This document shows positions 21,653-25,915 of a stretch of 25,915 nt of DNA, piece by piece. The position numbers and the translations under genes were made by a program. Each line of letters starts with the position of its first letter. The first letter of the stretch is position 1. The stretch comes from an uncultured Eubacteriales bacterium (GTDB lineage: Bacteria; Bacillota; Clostridia; Oscillospirales; Acutalibacteraceae). Under the pieces are notes generated by a model. The model saw only the letters and a program-made list of their open reading frames with translations, did not search any database and was not told the origin of the DNA. The stretch covers positions 1 to 25,915 of the forward strand of contig ONEU01000115.1 in assembly GCA_900316925.1 (NCBI GenBank), written 5' to 3'.

Positions 21653-24450
21653 ATGAGTAAAAATGCGCCTATGACCTTAGAAAAGAAGACTCTCACTTCC
21701 CTGGACGTCTGGGGAATCGCCTTTGGCTGTATGGTCGGATGGGGCACCTTCGTGATGCCCGGTACGACTTTTCTTCCCGTTGCAGGGCCTGCCGGTACGA
21801 TCATTGCCATGACGCTCGGCACGCTGATTATGCTCATCATCGGAAACAACTTCGCCTTCCTGATGAAGCGGAGTCCCGGACCGGGCGGCATCTACAAATA
21901 TACCAAGGACGCCTTCGGACGTGACCATGCATTTATCTGCTCCTGGTTCCTGTGCCTGTCTTATCTGACAATCGTGTTCCTGAACGGTACGGCGCTGTTC
22001 ATCGTGCTGAAAACCCTGTTCGGTGATCTTGTCCAGACGGGAACCTACTATACCATTGCCGGCAACAAGATTTTCCTGGGAGAACTCATCGTTTCGTTCG
22101 TGGTTCTTGCCGGTATCGGCGGACTGCTGATCGTGGCAAGAACCGCTATGCACCGCTTCAATACCGTCCTTGCCCTGATGCTGATTGCGGGAATCCTCGT
22201 GCTGTCTGTTGTCTGCATCCCCCATGCGGTGGAGAACCATGTGCTGACCGACTTCGGCTCCAAAAATGTCAATCCTGCCTACGGCATTTTCAGTATCGTT
22301 TTCCTGGCACCGTGGGCATTCGTCGGCTTCGACGTCGTCTCCTTTGAGACCGCCGCCTTCCGCTTTCCTGTCAAACGCTCCAAAGCGATCCTCGTGATTG
22401 GTATCGTTGTGGCAGGCATTGCCTACACCGCTATGGCAATCGTCGGTGCTTCGTTTGTTCCCGACGGCTATGCAAACTGGGGGGAATATATCTCCAACCT
22501 CAGTCAGCAGACGGATGTTTCGGCTGTCCCCACCTTCCATGCGGCTCAATCCGCCATGGGGCAGACCGGTCTTGTCATTATCGGCATCACCGCACTCGCC
22601 GCTGTCCTCACCGGCATTATCGGCGGCTACCGTGCTACCGTCCGTGTGCTGTCTACCATGGCCAATGACCATATCCTCTCAAAGTATTTTTCAAAAACCT
22701 CCTACTGTATTCTCTTTGTCATGGTCTTTGCCATCACATTGGCTCTGTTGGGCAGAAATACCTTGAGCTGGTTCGTGGATCTCACCTCCTTCGGCGCAAT
22801 CGTCGCCTTTGGCTATACCTCGGCGGCCGCTTTCCGGAAAGCCAAATCGCTGAAAAACCGCAATGTAATGCTCACCGGTATCATCGGTATCATCATTGCC
22901 GGTATCTTTACGGTGGTACAGCTTGTCCCGCGGCTCACCGCCATGGAAGCGATGGGGACGGAAGCCTTCCTGCTCCTTTCCCTGTGGTGCCTGCTGGGAT
23001 TTGTCTTCTACTGGCGCACCATCAAACGGGATACCGTCACCGAATTCAGCGGCATCTCCACCTCCGGCGTGGTGCTCTTTGCACTGCTGCTGTATTCCGT
23101 CTTTATGTGGCTTGCCAAGCTGGTTTTTGCCAAGGAGGAAATGGCCGATGTCCGCACCGCCGTCACCGTGGGCGGAACAATCCTGCTGGTCATCGTCTTT
23201 ACCGGCCTCATCATTATGATGTATATCCAGAACCTGATCCGCAAAAAGCATGAGGCTTCCGAACACGAGAGAATCAGGGCCATGGAAGGCAGCAAGGCAA
23301 AGAGCCGTTTCCTGTTCAATATGTCCCACGATATCCGCACTCCGATGAATGCCATCATCGGCTACACCAATCTTGCCCTGAAAGAGCCTGCTCCCCCGGA
23401 GCTTCACGGCTATCTGGAAAAGATCGAACGGTCGAGCCGTCATTTGCTGAACCTCATCAACGACATTCTTGAGATGAGCCGTATTGAAAGCGGCAAGATT
23501 GAGTTAGAGCCTGTTCCTGCCGATCTGTGCGACCTGTTCAACGGGGTCTATGAGATCTTTGATGAGCAGATGAAGCAGAAGGAGCTGACCTTTACCGTGG
23601 AGGCTTCCAAGCTGACCGACCGCTATGTCTGGTGCGATATCAAGAATTTCAACCGTGTCATCGTCAACCTGCTGAGCAACGCCTATAAATTCACCCCAAG
23701 GGCGGCAGTATCTCCGCTTCCATCGTGCAGACGGAGGAAGCCAGGGACGGTTTCGGCTTCTATGACGTTCGTGTCAGCGACAGCGGTATCGGTATGTCCA
23801 AAGAATTCGCCGCAAAAATGTTCAGTCCCTTTGAACGTGAGCGCACCTCTACTGTCAGCGGTATCGAGGGCACCGGCCTGGGACTCTCCATTATGAAGAG
23901 CATCGTTGACCTCATGGACGGCACCATTGATGTCCAGACCGCTACCGGAGAAGGAACGACCTTTATCCTGCACATGAAGTTCAAGCTCGCCGAAGAGAGC
24001 GACATCAAAAAGCTCGAAGAAGAGTCTTCCCCGGAACAGGCTGCCGAGATTGATTTTTCACAGAAGCGGCTGCTGCTCGTGGAGGACAATGAGATCAATC
24101 TGGAGATTGCCAATATGATCCTGACACAGGCTGGCTTCATGGTGGAGACCGCCGAAAACGGCAAGATTGCCATTGACAGGTTCAAGGAAGAAGAGGTCGG
24201 TCACTTTGATGCGGTCCTGATGGATATTCAGATGCCCGTCATGGACGGCTTTACGGCAACGAAGATCATCCGGGGACTGGACGACAAGAGGCTTGCCGGT
24301 ATCCCGATCATCGCCATGACTGCCAATGCCTTCAAGGAGGATGAAGAAGCAGCCATTGCCGCCGGCATGACGGCACACGTCGCAAAGCCCATTGATGTTG
24401 CGAAATTGATCCAGACCATGTCACAGGTGCTCACCAAAAACAAACAGTGA
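21653..24450 (+). CDS. APC-family transporter fused to hybrid histidine kinase (one-base frameshift)
   Basis: An integral membrane sensor kinase. Residues about 1-480 form an amino acid/polyamine/organocation (APC) permease-like domain of about 12 helices, with the TM1 motif GCMVGWGTF, GPGGIYKYTKDAFG and the E-(x)n-FP segment after helix 6. Further helices follow to about 530. HisKA then has H559 in NMSHDIRTPMN, the ATPase has an N-box (NLLSNAYKFTP), VSDSGIGM and GTGLGLSI, and a C-terminal receiver has the phosphoacceptor in LMDIQMPVMDG. The frame breaks at the C-run 23694-23697: four C where five would restore the expected FTPKGGSI. As it stands, the first part ends at 23896 and the second is open from before 23725 to 24450. 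With one C added the protein is 932 residues. ATG 21653 is chosen because AGGAGG (21641-21646) is 6 nt upstream; ATG 21647 directly abuts it. Confidence 0.9.
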
Positions 24451-24468
24451 CTACGGAAATAATCCTCC

Positions 24469-24499
24469 ATCCCCTGCCCCTGCAGCGGGGGATTTTTTT
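24469..24499 (+). terminator. Terminator of the transporter-kinase gene
   Basis: atcccc pairs with ggggat around a loop of about 13 nt, followed by a run of seven T. Confidence 0.88.
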
Positions 24500-24595
24500 G
24501 CACATCTGCCGGTTTTGTCTCCATCGTTTGAATACCCGCTCCCTTCCCTGCATCCCCTCCAGTCAGCATTTGCCGCAGGGTGATATTGTCGCAGC

Positions 24596-24646
24596 AAAAA
24601 CCTCTCCGACAAGCCTTCTGTGACTTATCGGAGAGGTCTCTTTTTT
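24596..24646. terminator. Bidirectional terminator between convergent genes
   Basis: cctctccgacaag pairs with cttatcggagagg (13 bp, one wobble/mismatch). There is ctctttttt on the plus side and, on the minus side, TTTTT directly after the stem. It ends the solute-binding/GGDEF gene and backs up the terminator at 24469. Confidence 0.9.
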
Positions 24647-24681
24647 GATGACAGCATCCGTAACCCTATGCTGCCGGCCAG

Positions 24682-25915
24682 TCAACGGATATCCCCTCCG
24701 GCTTTTCTCTTGCGTTTGTTTTCATACATCTGCTGGTCCGCACGGCACGCCGTATCCTCAACGGAATGATCTGTCTTCGGGTCGTACACGGCAATTCCCA
24801 CCGAAACATTGACCTGCTCCCATTCGTCCGCAGCAGCTTCATTGATCTTCTGGCTTTCTGACTCGAATTTGCTGATCAGGCCTTCATAGTTCCAGAAATC
24901 ATCATTCTGCAGGATCGACGTGAACTCATCACCGCCAATCCGGAACACGGGACTGTTCAGGAATGTCTGACAGATCAGATGAGTGGCCACCTTCAGATAG
25001 ATGTCTCCCTTATCGTGGCCGTACTTGTCGTTGATGGTCTTCAGATCGTCACAGTCAAACATGACGATCGCAAATTCCGTCAGCTCATGGTTATCCAGAC
25101 GCTCCTGCAGCATCCGAATATAATCGGTATATCCGCCCTTGTTCCGTACCGATGTCAGCGCATCCACATACACACGCCGGCTCAGGTCATCGGCTATGCG
25201 GCGGTTCTCTCTGGCCTTCTTCTCTGCCTTGATCAGACGGTTCTGGACAATGATCAGCATCAGCATCGCTGCTATGACCACCAATACCGTCACCACCAGG
25301 TACAGATTATCCCAAATGAAATCAAGAAGGGTGTACTTTTCAGCGGATTCTTCTGAAAAATAATGGGTCAGCGCAGTTTCCATCTGGGTCTCCGGGATCA
25401 CATTGATCGTTTTGGCGAAAATAGAATACAGTTCCGTATTGCCCTCCTTGACCGCAAAGCAGAACTCTACATCCTTTCCGGTCTCCACCGTCGCCAGATG
25501 GTGTTTTTCGATCAGCTTCCTGAGGTTATTGTAACGGTAGCTGCTGAGCAGAAAACAGTCTGCCCTGCCCTCTGCCACGGCATCCAGACAATCCTGCGCA
25601 TCCGTACACATCACCCGCTCCCAGCCTGAATAATACTCCTTGATGAAGGATTCCTTATTGGCATCACCCGATTCAATGGCTGTTTTCACCTGTTCATCCG
25701 CTGTAAACGGTCTCTGGTCATCAGAGCGTACCAGCATAAAAAGAGTGCTCCGTGTGATGGACGGACTGAGGAATAACGCGGTTTCTTCCCCGTCATAGTT
25801 GCTGATACCCGCTGGGAACATACAGTCTACCTTGCCTTCCCTCACCGCCTGCAGCGCTTCGTCTACCGTTGAGAAGGCCACCGGCTCAAAGTTCAGCTTG
25901 GCATTGGCAAGACAA
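24682..25915 (-). CDS. Solute-binding (SBP_bac_3-like) receptor diguanylate cyclase, 5' end beyond window
   Basis: A membrane receptor that probably couples an extracellular ligand to c-di-GMP synthesis. The visible N-terminal part reads as the second half of a periplasmic-binding-protein type 3 fold: a repeated pattern of AVREGKVDCMF and AVAEGRADCFLL, each followed by predicted strands. Then come one membrane helix (LYLVVTVLVVIAAMLMLII), a short basic coiled segment and a GGDEF domain with DALTSVRNKGGY and intact RIGGDEF. The RxxD inhibition site is absent (FLNS). The protein ends AGGDIR. The frame continues unbroken to the right edge (residues LANAKLNFEPV before the GTG at 25881), so that GTG is internal and the true start lies outside. 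It converges with the transporter-kinase gene. The ligand is probably amino-acid-like by family; this is inference. Confidence 0.9.
   Translation of the reverse strand, partial: CLANAKLNFEPVAFSTVDEALQAVREGKVDCMFPAGISNYDGEETALFLSPSITRSTLFMLVRSDDQRPFTADEQVKTAIESGDANKESFIKEYYSGWERVMCTDAQDCLDAVAEGRADCFLLSSYRYNNLRKLIEKHHLATVETGKDVEFCFAVKEGNTELYSIFAKTINVIPETQMETALTHYFSEESAEKYTLLDFIWDNLYLVVTVLVVIAAMLMLIIVQNRLIKAEKKARENRRIADDLSRRVYVDALTSVRNKGGYTDYIRMLQERLDNHELTEFAIVMFDCDDLKTINDKYGHDKGDIYLKVATHLICQTFLNSPVFRIGGDEFTSILQNDDFWNYEGLISKFESESQKINEAAADEWEQVNVSVGIAVYDPKTDHSVEDTACRADQQMYENKRKRKAGGDIR

Noticed and set aside
21677..22672. 331-codon minus-strand frame opposite the transporter domain
   Set aside because: Composition is His/Asp/Gly-rich shadow sequence of membrane-helix codons; the plus strand clearly encodes the permease.
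24575..24584. gcagggtgat shared with 15010-15019
   Set aside because: Ten bases only, with unrelated flanks; expected by chance in a 26-kb window.

Overview
The window looks like a chromosomal segment of a Gram-positive gut-type Clostridia, probably Oscillospiraceae and Ruminococcus-like. The signs are a T-box-controlled threonyl-tRNA synthetase, AAGGAGG-type ribosome binding sites, near-consensus sigma-A promoters, a secreted protein with a Pro-Thr linker and Ig-like repeats, a YunG-family protein, and many transporter- or sensor-linked cyclic-di-GMP proteins. The family-level placement is inferred from protein style, not from a marker gene. No rRNA, tRNA, CRISPR array, insertion sequence or phage gene was seen.

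Layout. 1-1175 (minus): 5' part of thrS with its T-box leader, terminator and promoter. 1302-2536 (plus): a RodA/FtsW glycosyltransferase with an unusual start. 2537-6104: two adjacent FAD oxidoreductase genes bracketed by an inverted pair of a dispersed, hairpin-bearing repeat. 6105-7688 (minus): a two-domain polyphosphate kinase 2 protein. 7899-11280 (plus): a 1100-residue protein with a degenerate STAND-like ATPase, TPR-like helices, a GAF-like region and a GGDEF domain. 11347-14970 (minus): a 1178-residue protein joining a ClpB/HSP100 AAA+ module, a receiver-like domain and a complete FtsH AAA+/M41 metalloprotease, with no membrane segment. 15117-18384 (minus): a secreted modular metallophosphoesterase with four phased TTACCA-like repeats above its promoter. 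18457-18980 (plus): a YunG-family protein. 19189-24450 (plus): REC-GGDEF*-EAL phosphodiesterase, HPt protein and an APC-transporter/hybrid histidine kinase with a one-base frameshift. 24682-25915 (minus): a solute-binding-domain/GGDEF receptor that runs off the window.

How the genes may work together. The 19243-24450 block holds every part of a multistep phosphorelay: transporter-like sensor, kinase, receiver, HPt, and a final receiver fused to an EAL phosphodiesterase with all catalytic residues. A natural reading is that a transported or bound nutrient controls c-di-GMP breakdown. The neighbouring GGDEF receptor and the STAND-TPR-GGDEF protein could supply c-di-GMP. The ClpB-REC-FtsH fusion is the most unusual single protein and the best candidate for an undescribed machine: a soluble double-ring unfoldase/protease with a possible regulatory receiver between the rings.
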